Shown: positions 17,437-27,218 of the stretch, in pieces
How the letters are laid out: the number at the start of each line of letters is the position of its first letter
Position numbering within the stretch: position 1 is the first letter of the stretch
Notes under the pieces: generated by a model
Told to the model about the DNA's origin: nothing
Database searches by the model: none
What the model saw: only the letters and a program-made list of their open reading frames with translations
From: an uncultured Psychroserpens sp.
GTDB taxonomy: Bacteria; Bacteroidota; Bacteroidia; Flavobacteriales; Flavobacteriaceae
Direction of reading: 5' to 3'
Length of the DNA: 64,000 bases
Assembly (NCBI RefSeq): GCF_947503375.1
Contig: NZ_CANNDQ010000005.1
Span: 62,001-126,000 of the forward strand
Translations under genes and position numbers: made by a program

Positions 17437-19344
17437 ATGAAACGTATTGGTCTAATCTTTATCTTTTTTTTAAGCTTTTATTTACGTGGTTCTACCCAAG
17501 AGAACTTATACACTGTACTATCTATTCCTGAAGAACTAAAACAACAAGCCAATGCTGTTGTAAGGTTAAACGAAATGAATGTAGATTTGAAGTCTTCAAG
17601 CAAAATGGAGGTTAGCGTAAAGCGTATAATTACAGTTTTTAATAAGCAAGGAGAACGTAATATTGACGCTTATGTGAATTACGATAAAGGGCTGGGAGTT
17701 AATAGTTTAGAAGCGAAGATATATGATGCCTTTGGAAAAGAGATCAAGAAAATAAAAAAGAAAGATTTTGTAGATCAGAGTGCAGTAGATGGAGGTACTT
17801 TATATTCAGACGCAAGAGTTAAGTACTTAGATTATACCGCAATAAGCTATCCGTATACCGTTGAGGTGACTTATGAAACAGTTACAAAGAACACTGCTTT
17901 TATTCCTTGGTTTTATCCTTTAGATGCATACTATTTGAGTATTCAAAAAAGTATATATAGATTAAATAATCCTACTGGTATAAATATCCGTTTCAAAGAA
18001 CTTAATTGTGAAGATTTTAATATTAAAAGAGGTGAAAATATTACAGATTACCAATATGCGGTTGAGCATTTAAAAGCTATTAAACCAGAAGATCATAGTC
18101 CATTATTATCTGAAATGGCTCCTAAAGTAATGTTTGCTGCAAGTACATTTACACTTGAAGGTGTTGAAGGTTACGTTGAAAATTGGAATGATTTTGGCAA
18201 ATGGATGTATAGAGATTTAATTGATGGTAATCAATCGCTTCCAGAAAGCACTATTACCGAGATCAGTGCATTGGTTCAGAATGAAACACAGGTGCTTGAA
18301 AAAGCAAAAAAGATCTACGAGTACGTACAGAATAAAACAAGATACATTAGTGTGCAAGTTGGCATTGGAGGCTGGAAACCTTATGAGGCTTCTGAGGTTG
18401 ATAAGCTTAGCTATGGCGATTGTAAGGCACTTACAAACTACACTATGGCATTATTAGATGCTGTGGGCATTGAGTCAAACTATACAGTAGTATTTTCGGG
18501 AAGTAATAAAAAAGACATTCAGCCAGACTTTGCATCTATTCAAGGAAACCATGTGATTTTGTCTATTCCAGGAGAAGAGGAAACAACATGGCTTGAATGT
18601 ACAAGTCAAAAAACACCTTTTGGTTTTATAGGTGATTTTACCGATGATCGAGATGTGCTGGTTATTACACCTGAAGGAGGGCAAATTAAACATACCAAAC
18701 AATATACTACACAAGAAAACACACAAACAACTAAAAGTACAAGTCATATATTGAGTGATGGTGGTTTAGAGGTGTCATTAGAAATGGTTTCAAAGGGGAT
18801 TCAATATAATCGTAAGTATTTCCTTGAAGCAGAAACCAGTAGAGATATTGATAAACATTACAAAAACAGATGGGACTATATCAACAATGTCACGATTGAG
18901 GAATACAATATTGAAAATGACAAGTCAACTATAGCATTTAATGAGTCTGTTAAATTCAAAGCAACTAACTATGGGAACATCGTTGGCGACAGAATGTTAG
19001 TCGCTTTAAATACAATAAATAGAAATACTTACGTGCCAGATAGGTATCGAAATAGAAAACTTCCGCTCAAAATTAATCGTGGTTATAAAGATGTAGATGA
19101 AATTGAAATTCAGTTGCCTGAAGGTTATAATATTGAAGCGTTACCAAATAATGAAGTACTAACCAATAAGTTTGGAAGTTACACACTTCAAATAGAGAAG
19201 AAAGATGAAAAAACACTAGTGTACAGGCGAGAGCTGATAGTTAACAATGGAGAGTTTCCAAAAGAAGACTATAAAAAGTTTAGAGATTTTTATAAAACCG
19301 TAGCTAAATTAGATAATGCCAAAATGGCTTTAATAAAAGAGTAA
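17437..19344 (+). CDS. DUF3857 and transglutaminase-like exported protein (copy 1)
   Basis: The 635-residue protein has a signal peptide (1-20), an N-terminal DUF3857 domain (about 50-230; VKRIITVFNKQGE) and a transglutaminase-like core (about 280-390) with the catalytic Cys retained in LSYGDCKALTNYTMALLDAVG and a following His in GNHVILSI. The C-terminal DUF2569/DUF3858-type beta region ends in NAKMALIKE. Function in Bacteroidota is unknown; these are periplasmic or surface proteins. It is the first of three tandem relatives, and the only one with the Cys. Confidence 0.85.
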   Translation: MKRIGLIFIFFLSFYLRGSTQENLYTVLSIPEELKQQANAVVRLNEMNVDLKSSSKMEVSVKRIITVFNKQGERNIDAYVNYDKGLGVNSLEAKIYDAFGKEIKKIKKKDFVDQSAVDGGTLYSDARVKYLDYTAISYPYTVEVTYETVTKNTAFIPWFYPLDAYYLSIQKSIYRLNNPTGINIRFKELNCEDFNIKRGENITDYQYAVEHLKAIKPEDHSPLLSEMAPKVMFAASTFTLEGVEGYVENWNDFGKWMYRDLIDGNQSLPESTITEISALVQNETQVLEKAKKIYEYVQNKTRYISVQVGIGGWKPYEASEVDKLSYGDCKALTNYTMALLDAVGIESNYTVVFSGSNKKDIQPDFASIQGNHVILSIPGEEETTWLECTSQKTPFGFIGDFTDDRDVLVITPEGGQIKHTKQYTTQENTQTTKSTSHILSDGGLEVSLEMVSKGIQYNRKYFLEAETSRDIDKHYKNRWDYINNVTIEEYNIENDKSTIAFNESVKFKATNYGNIVGDRMLVALNTINRNTYVPDRYRNRKLPLKINRGYKDVDEIEIQLPEGYNIEALPNNEVLTNKFGSYTLQIEKKDEKTLVYRRELIVNNGEFPKEDYKKFRDFYKTVAKLDNAKMALIKE

Positions 19345-19350
19345 TAAAAG

Positions 19351-21366
19351 ATGAAAAACATTATTTGCAGCATTGTACTTTTAATAAGTATTAACTCATT
19401 TTCTCAAAACTTCAAGTTTGGGAAAGTAAATGAAGAAGAGCTTAAAGAAAAGTTGCACCCTATAGATTCTTCGGCAAATGCTGCGTATTTATATAAATAC
19501 AGGAGAACATATTTTACTTATAATGAAAATGATGGTTTTGTTTTGGTAACAGATATACACGATCGTATCAAAATTTATAACCAAGAAGGGTTTGATTATG
19601 CTACTAAAACAATAAATAGATTTGTTGATGGCGGTACCAAAGAAACTATTGTAGGTCTTAAAGCGTATACGTATAATTTGGTTAATGGTAAGGTAGATGA
19701 TATTAAACTTAAAAGCTCAGGTGTTTTTGAGAATGAAATATCGAAATACACAAAACAAACCAAATTTACCATGCCAGATGTAAAAGAAGGTTGTGTGATT
19801 GAATATAAATATGAATTAAGGTCGCCATTTGTATATAATATTGACGAGTTTGAGTTACAAGCTGAAATACCAATCAAAAAATTAGTGGCTTTATTTGAAG
19901 CTCCAGAATATTATAATTATAAGTCTAATATCAAAGGCTATTTAAAAGCTATTCCAACTAAAGAGAGCAGATCGGCTTCGATAAGCTTTACTAATAAAAC
20001 AAGAACTGATGGAGGAGGAGGATTGTATCCTACCACTACACAATTTAGCCAAAGCAAGGTTGATTATCAGGTAAATATTTCAAAATATGATTTAAACAAC
20101 ATACCAGCGCTTAATGATGAGCCTTACGTTAACAATATTAACAATTACAGATCTGCTGTTAAATATGAGCTATCATACAGAAAGCTTCCTAATACTACAT
20201 TAAAATATTACACTACTAGCTGGGAAGATGTGATCACAACCATATACAGAAGCGAAAACTTTGGAGGTCAGCTCAATAAATTAAACTATTTTAAAGATGA
20301 TATTGATGCGATGTTATCTGGAGTTACAGATCCTGTTCAGAAAGCAAGTATGATTTACAACCATGTTAAGCAAAATGTGAAATGGAACGGATATTATGGG
20401 AAATATACTGAAGTGGGCGTTAAGAAAGCTTATAAGGATCATGTTGGTAACGTAGCTGAGATCAATCTCATGCTAACAGCCATGTTGAGATATGCTGGTT
20501 TAAATGCTAATCCTGTTTTGGTGAGTACCCGAAATAATGGTGTCCCTTTATTTCCTACTAGAGAAGGCTATAACTATGTTATTAGTGCTATTGAATTGCC
20601 AGATGCTGTGATCTTACTTGATGCCACCTCAAAATATAGCTCTTTTAATTTGTTGCCTTATAGAACATTAAATTGGAAAGGAAGAATTATTAGAGAAAAC
20701 GAAAGCACAACGACTGTGAATCTATACCCAAGAATTAAGGCTAAGACGACGACCTTCATGAATGCAACTCTTAGTGAAGATGGAGAGATTACTGGAAAGA
20801 TTAGGAATATGAAAACCAATCATGATGCTATGAGTTTTAGAGAAGCCTACATTAATCGAAATTTAGATGAATACATTGAAGATTTAGAAAATAGATATGG
20901 CGGAATTGAAATTTCAGAGTTTCAAGTAACTAATGATTTAGACTTGTCAAAACCTGTGATGGTTAATTATAATTTTGAAGCTGAAGAGCAATTTGAAAGC
21001 ATTGGAGATAAATTATTCATTTCACCAATGTTTTTCTTTACAATAGATGAAAACCCATTTAAGCTCGAGTCTCGAGAATTTCCTGTAGATTTTGGTTACC
21101 CATCAAGTTCAAAGTACAGTATTAATATTGCTATACCTGAAGGGTATAAAGTTGAAAGTATCCCTGAAAAAGTAGCCATACAGCTACCTGATAATTTAGG
21201 CGCATTCAAATATAATATTATAGCTAATGAAACAACGATACAATTAGTAGTAGATGTAGATATCAATACATCTGTTATTGCGCCTAACTATTACAAGTCT
21301 TTGAAAGAATATTTTAAATTACTTGTTGAGAAAGAAAAAGAAAAAGTAGTGTTAACAAAAGCGTAA
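19351..21366 (+). CDS. DUF3857 exported protein (copy 2, no catalytic Cys)
   Basis: The 671-residue protein has a signal peptide (1-18, ending FSQ), then FKFGKVNEEEL, DUF3857 and a transglutaminase-like core. The place of the active-site Cys reads DHVGNVAEINLMLTAML, with Val instead of Cys, so peptide transamidation or hydrolysis is unlikely. The C-terminal part from about residue 470 is nearly the same as in copy 3 (GKIRNMKTNH, NYNFEAEEQFESIGDKL, YYKSLKEYFKLL). It starts 6 bp after copy 1. Confidence 0.85.
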   Translation: MKNIICSIVLLISINSFSQNFKFGKVNEEELKEKLHPIDSSANAAYLYKYRRTYFTYNENDGFVLVTDIHDRIKIYNQEGFDYATKTINRFVDGGTKETIVGLKAYTYNLVNGKVDDIKLKSSGVFENEISKYTKQTKFTMPDVKEGCVIEYKYELRSPFVYNIDEFELQAEIPIKKLVALFEAPEYYNYKSNIKGYLKAIPTKESRSASISFTNKTRTDGGGGLYPTTTQFSQSKVDYQVNISKYDLNNIPALNDEPYVNNINNYRSAVKYELSYRKLPNTTLKYYTTSWEDVITTIYRSENFGGQLNKLNYFKDDIDAMLSGVTDPVQKASMIYNHVKQNVKWNGYYGKYTEVGVKKAYKDHVGNVAEINLMLTAMLRYAGLNANPVLVSTRNNGVPLFPTREGYNYVISAIELPDAVILLDATSKYSSFNLLPYRTLNWKGRIIRENESTTTVNLYPRIKAKTTTFMNATLSEDGEITGKIRNMKTNHDAMSFREAYINRNLDEYIEDLENRYGGIEISEFQVTNDLDLSKPVMVNYNFEAEEQFESIGDKLFISPMFFFTIDENPFKLESREFPVDFGYPSSSKYSINIAIPEGYKVESIPEKVAIQLPDNLGAFKYNIIANETTIQLVVDVDINTSVIAPNYYKSLKEYFKLLVEKEKEKVVLTKA

Positions 21367-21404
21367 ATTAATTATAGGGATCAAGGTTGTACATTTCAAA
21401 ATAG

Positions 21405-23324
21405 ATGGATACTAATAAAACAGTAATGAGAAGAGGAATTTACTTAATTATAATTTTAATTAGCTTAAGCACTTATTCGCAAAACTTCGAGTTTGGTAAA
21501 GTAAGTAAAGAAGAACTTGTTGAAAAGTTTAACCCAAAAGATTCCTCTGCTAATGCTACTTATTTACTTAAATTTAGAAGAACCTTCAAAGAAGAAACAG
21601 AAGTCTTTGAGCGCATAAAAATATATAATAAAGAAGGATTTGATTATGCAACAAAGGTTATTAAACTATATAGAAATGGAAAAGATAAAGAAAAACTGAA
21701 AGGTTTTGAAGCCTATACACACAATCTAGTTGATGGTGAAATAAAACGAACTAAGTTAAATGATTCTGGGATTTTTGAAACAGAACTTTCTGAACGCATT
21801 ACCGAAACAAAAGTGACATTGCCAGACATTAAAGAAGGTTGTGTTATTGAGTATCAATATCTTATTAATTCCCCTTTCGTTGCCGATGAATTTGTTTTAC
21901 AAAAAGAAGTACCAATAAAGCATCTAAAAGTAAAATTTGAAGCTCCAAGATATTACAAGTACAAACTGAATCTTAAAGGTTATATAGATATAAATCCAAC
22001 TACAATTGTTCGTAAAGATTACTCAGAAGATGTTTTAATAACAACAATTACTTTAAATAATGTGCCTGCATTAAAAGATGAGCCTTATGTTAATAATATA
22101 GATAATTATCGTGCTTCTGCCGAATTTGAGCTTTCTTCAATAGAATATAATGGGCAAAAGCAAAATTTTTCTAAAACTTGGTTTGATGTTGTTAAAAATA
22201 TTTATGCAAGTGAAAACTTTGGAGAAGAACTTAAAAAAAATAATTACTTCAAAAGTAATCTTAAAACCTTATTATTAAATGTAGAAGATCCAACAGAAAA
22301 AGCCAAACTTATATTTAGTCATGTCAAATCTCATATGAAATGGAATGGATATGTGGGTAAATTTACCGATCAAGGAGTGAAAAATGCTTACAAAGTACGT
22401 GTTGGTAATGCAGCCGAAATTAATTTAATGCTTACAGCCATGTTAAGGGATGCAGGTTTAAACGCTAATCCTGTTTTGGTTAGTACAAGAAATAATGGTA
22501 TCCCTATAGCTGCCACTAGACATGGCTATAATTATGTGATTTGTATTATTGAATCGCCAAGTGGTAATATATTACTTGATGCTACTTCAAAGTATAGTAC
22601 TTTCAATATTTTACCCTTTAGGGCCTTAAATTGGGAAGGAAGGATTATACGAGAACAAGGGAGTGCTACCACAACTAACTTATATCCTAAAGTCAAAGCT
22701 AAGACAACGGTTTTTATGAATGTCAAACTTAAAGAAGATGGAAGTGTTACAGGGAAGATTAGAAACATGAAAACCAATCATAACGCTATGAATTTCAGAG
22801 AAGCATATATTAACCGAAACCAAGACAATTATCTTGAAAGTATGGAAAACAGGTATGGAGGCATAGAAGTTTCAGATTTTAAAGTCACTAATGATTTAGA
22901 CCTATCAAAACCGGTGATAACAAATTATAATTTCGAAGCTGAAGAGCAATTTGAAAGTATTGGGGATAAACTTTACGTTTCACCAATGTTCTTTTTCGCT
23001 TCTGAAGAAAATCCTTTCAAATCTGAAACTAGAGAGTTTCCTGTAGATTTTGGATACCCTTCTGGCTCTAAGTATAGTATCAATATAGCAATTCCTGAAG
23101 GTTACAAAGTTGAAAGTGTTCCTGAAGTTTTAGAATTGAAGTTGCCTGATGGTTTAGGAACTTTTAAGTATAATATCACAACTAATGATACCAACATACA
23201 GCTGTCTGTCGATTCTTACATAAATGCAGCAATTATTGCGCCTAGTTACTACAAATCTTTAAAAGAATATTTTAAATTACTTATTGAAAAAGAAAAAGAA
23301 AAAGTAGTTTTGACAAAAATATAA
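21405..23324 (+). CDS. DUF3857 exported protein (copy 3, no catalytic Cys)
   Basis: The 639-residue close paralogue of copy 2 has the same mature N-terminus (FEFGKVSKEEL) and C-terminus. The Cys position reads RVGNAAEINLMLTAMLRDAG (Ala). It lacks about 30 residues present in copy 2 around positions 205-235 of that protein. The start may be the ATG at 21405 or the one at 21426 (MRRGIYLIII), which puts the signal peptide directly at the N-terminus. The pair looks like a recent tandem duplication. Confidence 0.85.
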   Translation: MDTNKTVMRRGIYLIIILISLSTYSQNFEFGKVSKEELVEKFNPKDSSANATYLLKFRRTFKEETEVFERIKIYNKEGFDYATKVIKLYRNGKDKEKLKGFEAYTHNLVDGEIKRTKLNDSGIFETELSERITETKVTLPDIKEGCVIEYQYLINSPFVADEFVLQKEVPIKHLKVKFEAPRYYKYKLNLKGYIDINPTTIVRKDYSEDVLITTITLNNVPALKDEPYVNNIDNYRASAEFELSSIEYNGQKQNFSKTWFDVVKNIYASENFGEELKKNNYFKSNLKTLLLNVEDPTEKAKLIFSHVKSHMKWNGYVGKFTDQGVKNAYKVRVGNAAEINLMLTAMLRDAGLNANPVLVSTRNNGIPIAATRHGYNYVICIIESPSGNILLDATSKYSTFNILPFRALNWEGRIIREQGSATTTNLYPKVKAKTTVFMNVKLKEDGSVTGKIRNMKTNHNAMNFREAYINRNQDNYLESMENRYGGIEVSDFKVTNDLDLSKPVITNYNFEAEEQFESIGDKLYVSPMFFFASEENPFKSETREFPVDFGYPSGSKYSINIAIPEGYKVESVPEVLELKLPDGLGTFKYNITTNDTNIQLSVDSYINAAIIAPSYYKSLKEYFKLLIEKEKEKVVLTKI

Positions 23325-23653
23325 TGATGGATATAAAAAAGGCACAAAAAGTCGTTGATGATTGGATAAAGGCACATGGTGTTCGTTATTTCAATGAACT
23401 AACAAACATGGCACAACTTACTGAAGAAGTTGGAGAAGTTGCTCGTATTATTGCCCGTCGTTATGGTGAGCAAAGTGAAAAAGAAAGTGACAAAAGTAAA
23501 GACCTTGGTGAAGAGCTTGCTGATGTGTTATTTGTAGTCTTATGTTTGGCTAATCAAACAGGAACAGATCTACAAGACGCCTTTGATAAAAAAATGGATG
23601 TTAAGACCCAAAGGGATCATGATAGGCATCACAATAACAAGAAGTTAAAATAG
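23324..23653 (+). CDS. MazG-like nucleotide pyrophosphohydrolase
   Basis: The 109-residue all-alpha NTP pyrophosphatase has the metal-binding EEVGEVARIIARR (EExxE) and the second acidic helix KDLGEELADVLFVVL (ExxD). It is a single-domain MazG, as in house-cleaning dNTP hydrolases. Two consecutive ATGs (23324 and 23327); the first overlaps the TAA of the DUF3857 gene by one base. It is followed 26 bp later by aroA. Confidence 0.88.
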   Translation: MMDIKKAQKVVDDWIKAHGVRYFNELTNMAQLTEEVGEVARIIARRYGEQSEKESDKSKDLGEELADVLFVVLCLANQTGTDLQDAFDKKMDVKTQRDHDRHHNNKKLK

Positions 23654-23679
23654 CATTCCTAAGGATAAGGAATTTTAAT

Positions 23680-24906
23680 ATGGATATCAAACTTCAAAAA
23701 TCTTTACTTAAAAGTCATGATATAGCAATTACTATTACTGGTTCAAAAAGCGAATCTAACAGACTGTTGCTCTTGCAAGCTTTATATCCTGAAATTAAGA
23801 TTAAAAATCTTTCAAATTCAGATGATACAAAAGTCATGCAGCACGCATTACAAACAAATGAAAACTTAATTGATGTTCATCATGCAGGCACAGCAATGCG
23901 CTTTTTAACAGCATACTTTGCAATTCAAAACAATAGGGAGATAATCTTGACAGGTTCTTCACGTATGAAACAAAGACCTATCAAGGTTCTAGTAGATGCA
24001 CTTAATACTATAGGAGCTAATATTTTATATCTCGAAAATGCCGATTGCCCACCACTAAAGATCAATGGAGGCATACTCACAAAAAATAGAATAACTCTAA
24101 AAGCAAATGTAAGTAGTCAATATATTTCAGCATTATTACTCATTGCACCACAACTTAAAAATGGCTTACAGTTAATATTAGAAGGCAACATCACATCTGT
24201 ACCTTATATAAAAATGACATTGAACTTATTAGAGCAAATTGGTGTAAATACAACGTTTAAAGAACAGGTAATTACTGTAGAACCTAAACAAAAAATGGAA
24301 ACATTTCAAGTATTTACTGTAGAGTCAGATTGGTCATCTGCATCTTATTTTTATAGTTTAGTTGCCCTAAGTCCGCCTGAAACACAAATCACACTTTCTT
24401 CTTACAAAAAGGATAGTTTGCAAGGAGATTCGATTCTGGCAGATATTTATAAAGATTTTGGCGTTGCTACCTCATTTAGTGATGCCTCTATAACCTTAAA
24501 AAAGAAGGCTCAAGATTTGACGCCTAAAGCATATAACCTTATCAATTCACCAGATATTGCTCAAACTATTGTTGTAACTTGTCTTGGATTAGGAGTTGAG
24601 TGTCAACTTTCTGGCTTACACACGTTAAAAATTAAAGAAACTGATCGCTTAGTAGCTTTAAAGACTGAAATTGAAAAATTAGGCGGACAAATACACGTTA
24701 CCAATCAAATGTTACATTTACAACCAAATCAGGTATTAAATAAAAATATAGCAATAGACACCTATAATGACCACAGAATGGCAATGGCCTTTGCTCCATT
24801 GGCCTTGAAAACACCATTACAAATTAATGACGCTAACGTGGTTTCTAAATCTTATCCTGCTTATTGGGATGATCTAAAAAAACTTGGATTTAAAATTTCT
24901 AAATAA
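23680..24906 (+). CDS. aroA: 3-phosphoshikimate 1-carboxyvinyltransferase (EPSP synthase)
   Basis: It joins phosphoenolpyruvate to shikimate-3-phosphate. The 408-residue protein shows GSKSESNR (21-28), HAGTAMRF (68-75), SSRMKQRP, ESDWSSASY, the catalytic Asp in INSPDIAQ, KETDRL and TYNDHRMAMAFAPLAL. In the PEP loop, where E. coli has NAGTAMRP, this enzyme has His for Asn and Phe75 for Pro101. It lies outside the attenuator-controlled operon, after the MazG-like gene. Confidence 0.94.
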   Translation: MDIKLQKSLLKSHDIAITITGSKSESNRLLLLQALYPEIKIKNLSNSDDTKVMQHALQTNENLIDVHHAGTAMRFLTAYFAIQNNREIILTGSSRMKQRPIKVLVDALNTIGANILYLENADCPPLKINGGILTKNRITLKANVSSQYISALLLIAPQLKNGLQLILEGNITSVPYIKMTLNLLEQIGVNTTFKEQVITVEPKQKMETFQVFTVESDWSSASYFYSLVALSPPETQITLSSYKKDSLQGDSILADIYKDFGVATSFSDASITLKKKAQDLTPKAYNLINSPDIAQTIVVTCLGLGVECQLSGLHTLKIKETDRLVALKTEIEKLGGQIHVTNQMLHLQPNQVLNKNIAIDTYNDHRMAMAFAPLALKTPLQINDANVVSKSYPAYWDDLKKLGFKISK

Positions 24907-24921
24907 AATACAGCCATTTAC

Positions 24922-24953
24922 TTGACAACGCCTACTTTGAGATTGTATATTTG
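24922..24953 (+). promoter_or_regulatory. Promoter of queA
   Basis: TTG (24922-24924), a 21-bp spacer and TATATTTG (24946-24953) form one of the best Bacteroidota-type promoters in the window, 23 bp before the queA ATG. Confidence 0.7.
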
Positions 24954-24976
24954 CAACTTCAAAAAATATAATATAT

Positions 24977-26026
24977 ATGAAATTATCACACTTCAATTTT
25001 AAACTTCCAGAAGAATTATTAGCAGACCGACCATCAGATATAAGAGATGAGGCTAGATTAATGGTTTTGGATAGAAAGAATCAAACTATAGAACATAAGC
25101 TTTTTAAAGACCTTATTGATTATTTTGATGAAGGCGATGTGATGATTTTAAATAATACTAAAGTTTTTCCTGCTCGCTTGTATGGCAATAAGGAAAAAAC
25201 TGGTGCTAGAATTGAGGTGTTCTTACTCAGAGAATTAAATGAAGAGCAACGCCTTTGGGATGTTTTAGTTGATCCAGCTAGAAAAATAAGAATAGGAAAT
25301 AAACTATACTTTGGTGATGATGATACATTGGTAGCTGAAGTTATTGACAACACAACATCTAGAGGAAGGACATTACGTTTTCTATATGATGGTTCGTACA
25401 GAGAGTTTAGACGTAAGTTAACAGAACTTGGTGAAACACCATTGCCAAAATACATCAAAAGAGATGTTGAGCCAGAAGATGAAGAGCGCTATCAAACTAT
25501 TTTTGCAAAGAAAGAAGGTGCTGTAGCTGCTCCAACAGCTGGCTTACACTTTTCTAAACATTTACTTAAACGTTTAGAGATTAAAGGCGTTCACTTGCCA
25601 GAGGTCACGCTTCATGTAGGTTTAGGGACTTTCAATCCGGTAGAGGTTGAAGATTTATCTAAACACAAAATGGATAGCGAAGAGATCGAAATATTAAAAG
25701 GCGCTGCAGATGTTATTAATAATGGTATAAAAAACAAAAAAAGGGTTTGTGCCATTGGAACAACATCTATGAGAACTATTGAGAGCTCTGTGTCTTCAAA
25801 TGGAACGTTGAACGAATTCTCAGGATGGACTAATAAATTCATTTTCCCTCCATACGATTTTAGTATAGCCAATAGTATGGTAACTAATTTTCACACGCCA
25901 AAATCTACACTGCTTATGATGGTTTCCGCTTTTGCTGGTCATGATTTTATTAAAGAAGCATATGAAGAAGCAGTTAAAGAACAATATAGATTCTATACTT
26001 ATGGTGATGCAATGTTAATCATATAA
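24977..26026 (+). CDS. queA: S-adenosylmethionine:tRNA ribosyltransferase-isomerase
   Basis: It adds the SAM-derived ribosyl group to preQ1 in tRNA, giving epoxyqueuosine. The 349-residue protein has [14 protein letters not shown] at the start, [23 protein letters not shown], the family signature [23 protein letters not shown], and the C-terminal [19 protein letters not shown]. Length is normal. It has its own promoter and terminator. Confidence 0.97.
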   Translation: MKLSHFNFKLPEELLADRPSDIRDEARLMVLDRKNQTIEHKLFKDLIDYFDEGDVMILNNTKVFPARLYGNKEKTGARIEVFLLRELNEEQRLWDVLVDPARKIRIGNKLYFGDDDTLVAEVIDNTTSRGRTLRFLYDGSYREFRRKLTELGETPLPKYIKRDVEPEDEERYQTIFAKKEGAVAAPTAGLHFSKHLLKRLEIKGVHLPEVTLHVGLGTFNPVEVEDLSKHKMDSEEIEILKGAADVINNGIKNKKRVCAIGTTSMRTIESSVSSNGTLNEFSGWTNKFIFPPYDFSIANSMVTNFHTPKSTLLMMVSAFAGHDFIKEAYEEAVKEQYRFYTYGDAMLII

Positions 26027-26050
26027 TCGCCAAAATTATAATGAAGTAAT

Positions 26051-26086
26051 TAAAGCCTTGTCAGTTATGATAAGGCTTTAATTTTT
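26051..26086 (+). terminator. Terminator after queA
   Basis: TAAAGCCTTGTCA and TGATAAGGCTTTA (ending 26080) form a long stem with one G-U pair and a GTTA-type loop, followed by ATTTTT. Confidence 0.85.
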
Positions 26087-26125
26087 AAGAGGTTTTGATA
26101 TAGTTCACCAATCAAATCCTTTGCC

Positions 26126-26133
26126 TATTTTTG
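26126..26133 (+). promoter_or_regulatory. Bacteroidota -7 element upstream of rlmN
   Basis: TATTTTTG fits TAnnTTTG exactly and ends 9 bp before the ATG at 26143, so the transcript would be leaderless or nearly so. Confidence 0.5.
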
Positions 26134-26142
26134 CAAAGTAAA

Positions 26143-27183
26143 ATGAAAACAAAAAAGAAAGACATACGAGCATTAACTAAAGAACAATTGAGAGATTTCT
26201 TTGTTAAGCAAGGTGATAAAGCCTTTAGAGGAAATCAGGTTTATGAATGGCTTTGGAATAAAAGTACTCATAGTTTTGATGATATGACCAACATATCTCT
26301 TGAAACTAGAGAACTGCTTCAAAATAACTTTGTGATTAATCACATTAAAGTTGATCAGTTGCAGCGTAGTTCTGACGGAACTATAAAAAATGCTGTTCGT
26401 TTGCATGATGATTTAATTGTTGAATCTGTATTAATTCCAGCAAAAAATAGAACTACAGCTTGCGTGTCTAGTCAAGTAGGATGTAGTTTAGATTGTCGAT
26501 TTTGTGCCACTGCACGATTGAAAAGAATGCGAAATCTTAACCCTGATGAAATATATGATCAAGTTGTTGCTATAGATAGAGAAAGCAGATTATATCATGA
26601 TAGGCCGTTAACGAATATTGTATTCATGGGTATGGGAGAACCACTTATGAATTATAATAATGTACGTAAAGCAATAGATAAAATAACATCTCCTGAAGGC
26701 TTAGGGATGTCTCCAAAACGTATCGTAGTATCGACGTCTGGCGTGCCAAAGATGATTAAAAAAATGGCAGATGATGAGGTAAAGTTTAAATTAGCTGTTT
26801 CGTTGCATTCAGCCATAGACGAGATTCGTACCTCAATTATGCCTTTCAATGCTACATTTCCGTTAAGCGACCTTAGAGAAGCACTAGAGTATTGGTATGC
26901 TAAAACCAAAAATAGAATCACATATGAATATGTAGTTTGGGATGGCATCAATGACACAAAAAAAGATGTCGAAGCTTTGATAGAATTTTGCAAGTTTGCA
27001 CCTAGTAAAGTGAATTTAATTGAATATAATCCTATTGATGATGGCGAATTTCAACAAGCTAGCAATAAAGCTATAGAGATGTATGTTTCTATGTTAGAGT
27101 CTAATAATATCACAGTAACTGTAAGGCGATCTCGTGGTAAAGATATAGATGCTGCTTGCGGTCAATTGGCTAATAAGTCATAA
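26143..27183 (+). CDS. rlmN: 23S rRNA (adenine(2503)-C2)-methyltransferase
   Basis: This radical-SAM enzyme methylates A2503 of 23S rRNA and A37 of some tRNAs. The Fe-S cluster motif is CSLDCRFCATA (Cys-x3-Cys-x2-Cys), with VGC just before and GMGEPLMN after. The C-terminal catalytic Cys lies in DIDAACGQL. I use the ATG at 26143 (346 residues); the upstream TTG at 26131 lies in the promoter -7 element and is not a plausible start. Confidence 0.96.
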   Translation: MKTKKKDIRALTKEQLRDFFVKQGDKAFRGNQVYEWLWNKSTHSFDDMTNISLETRELLQNNFVINHIKVDQLQRSSDGTIKNAVRLHDDLIVESVLIPAKNRTTACVSSQVGCSLDCRFCATARLKRMRNLNPDEIYDQVVAIDRESRLYHDRPLTNIVFMGMGEPLMNYNNVRKAIDKITSPEGLGMSPKRIVVSTSGVPKMIKKMADDEVKFKLAVSLHSAIDEIRTSIMPFNATFPLSDLREALEYWYAKTKNRITYEYVVWDGINDTKKDVEALIEFCKFAPSKVNLIEYNPIDDGEFQQASNKAIEMYVSMLESNNITVTVRRSRGKDIDAACGQLANKS

Positions 27184-27185
27184 AA

Positions 27186-27213
27186 AAAGCGTCACAATTG
27201 TAACGCTTTAATA
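27186..27213. terminator. Bidirectional terminator between rlmN and a T9SS cargo gene
   Basis: AAAGCGTCACA and TTGTAACGCTTT (ending 27209) form a hairpin with A and T tracts on either side, between convergent genes. Confidence 0.8.
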
Positions 27214-27218
27214 AAATA

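Noticed and set aside
19351..23324. Transposon-mediated origin of the DUF3857 repeat
   Set aside because: No inverted repeats, transposase fragments or target duplications flank the copies; a plain tandem duplication is enough.
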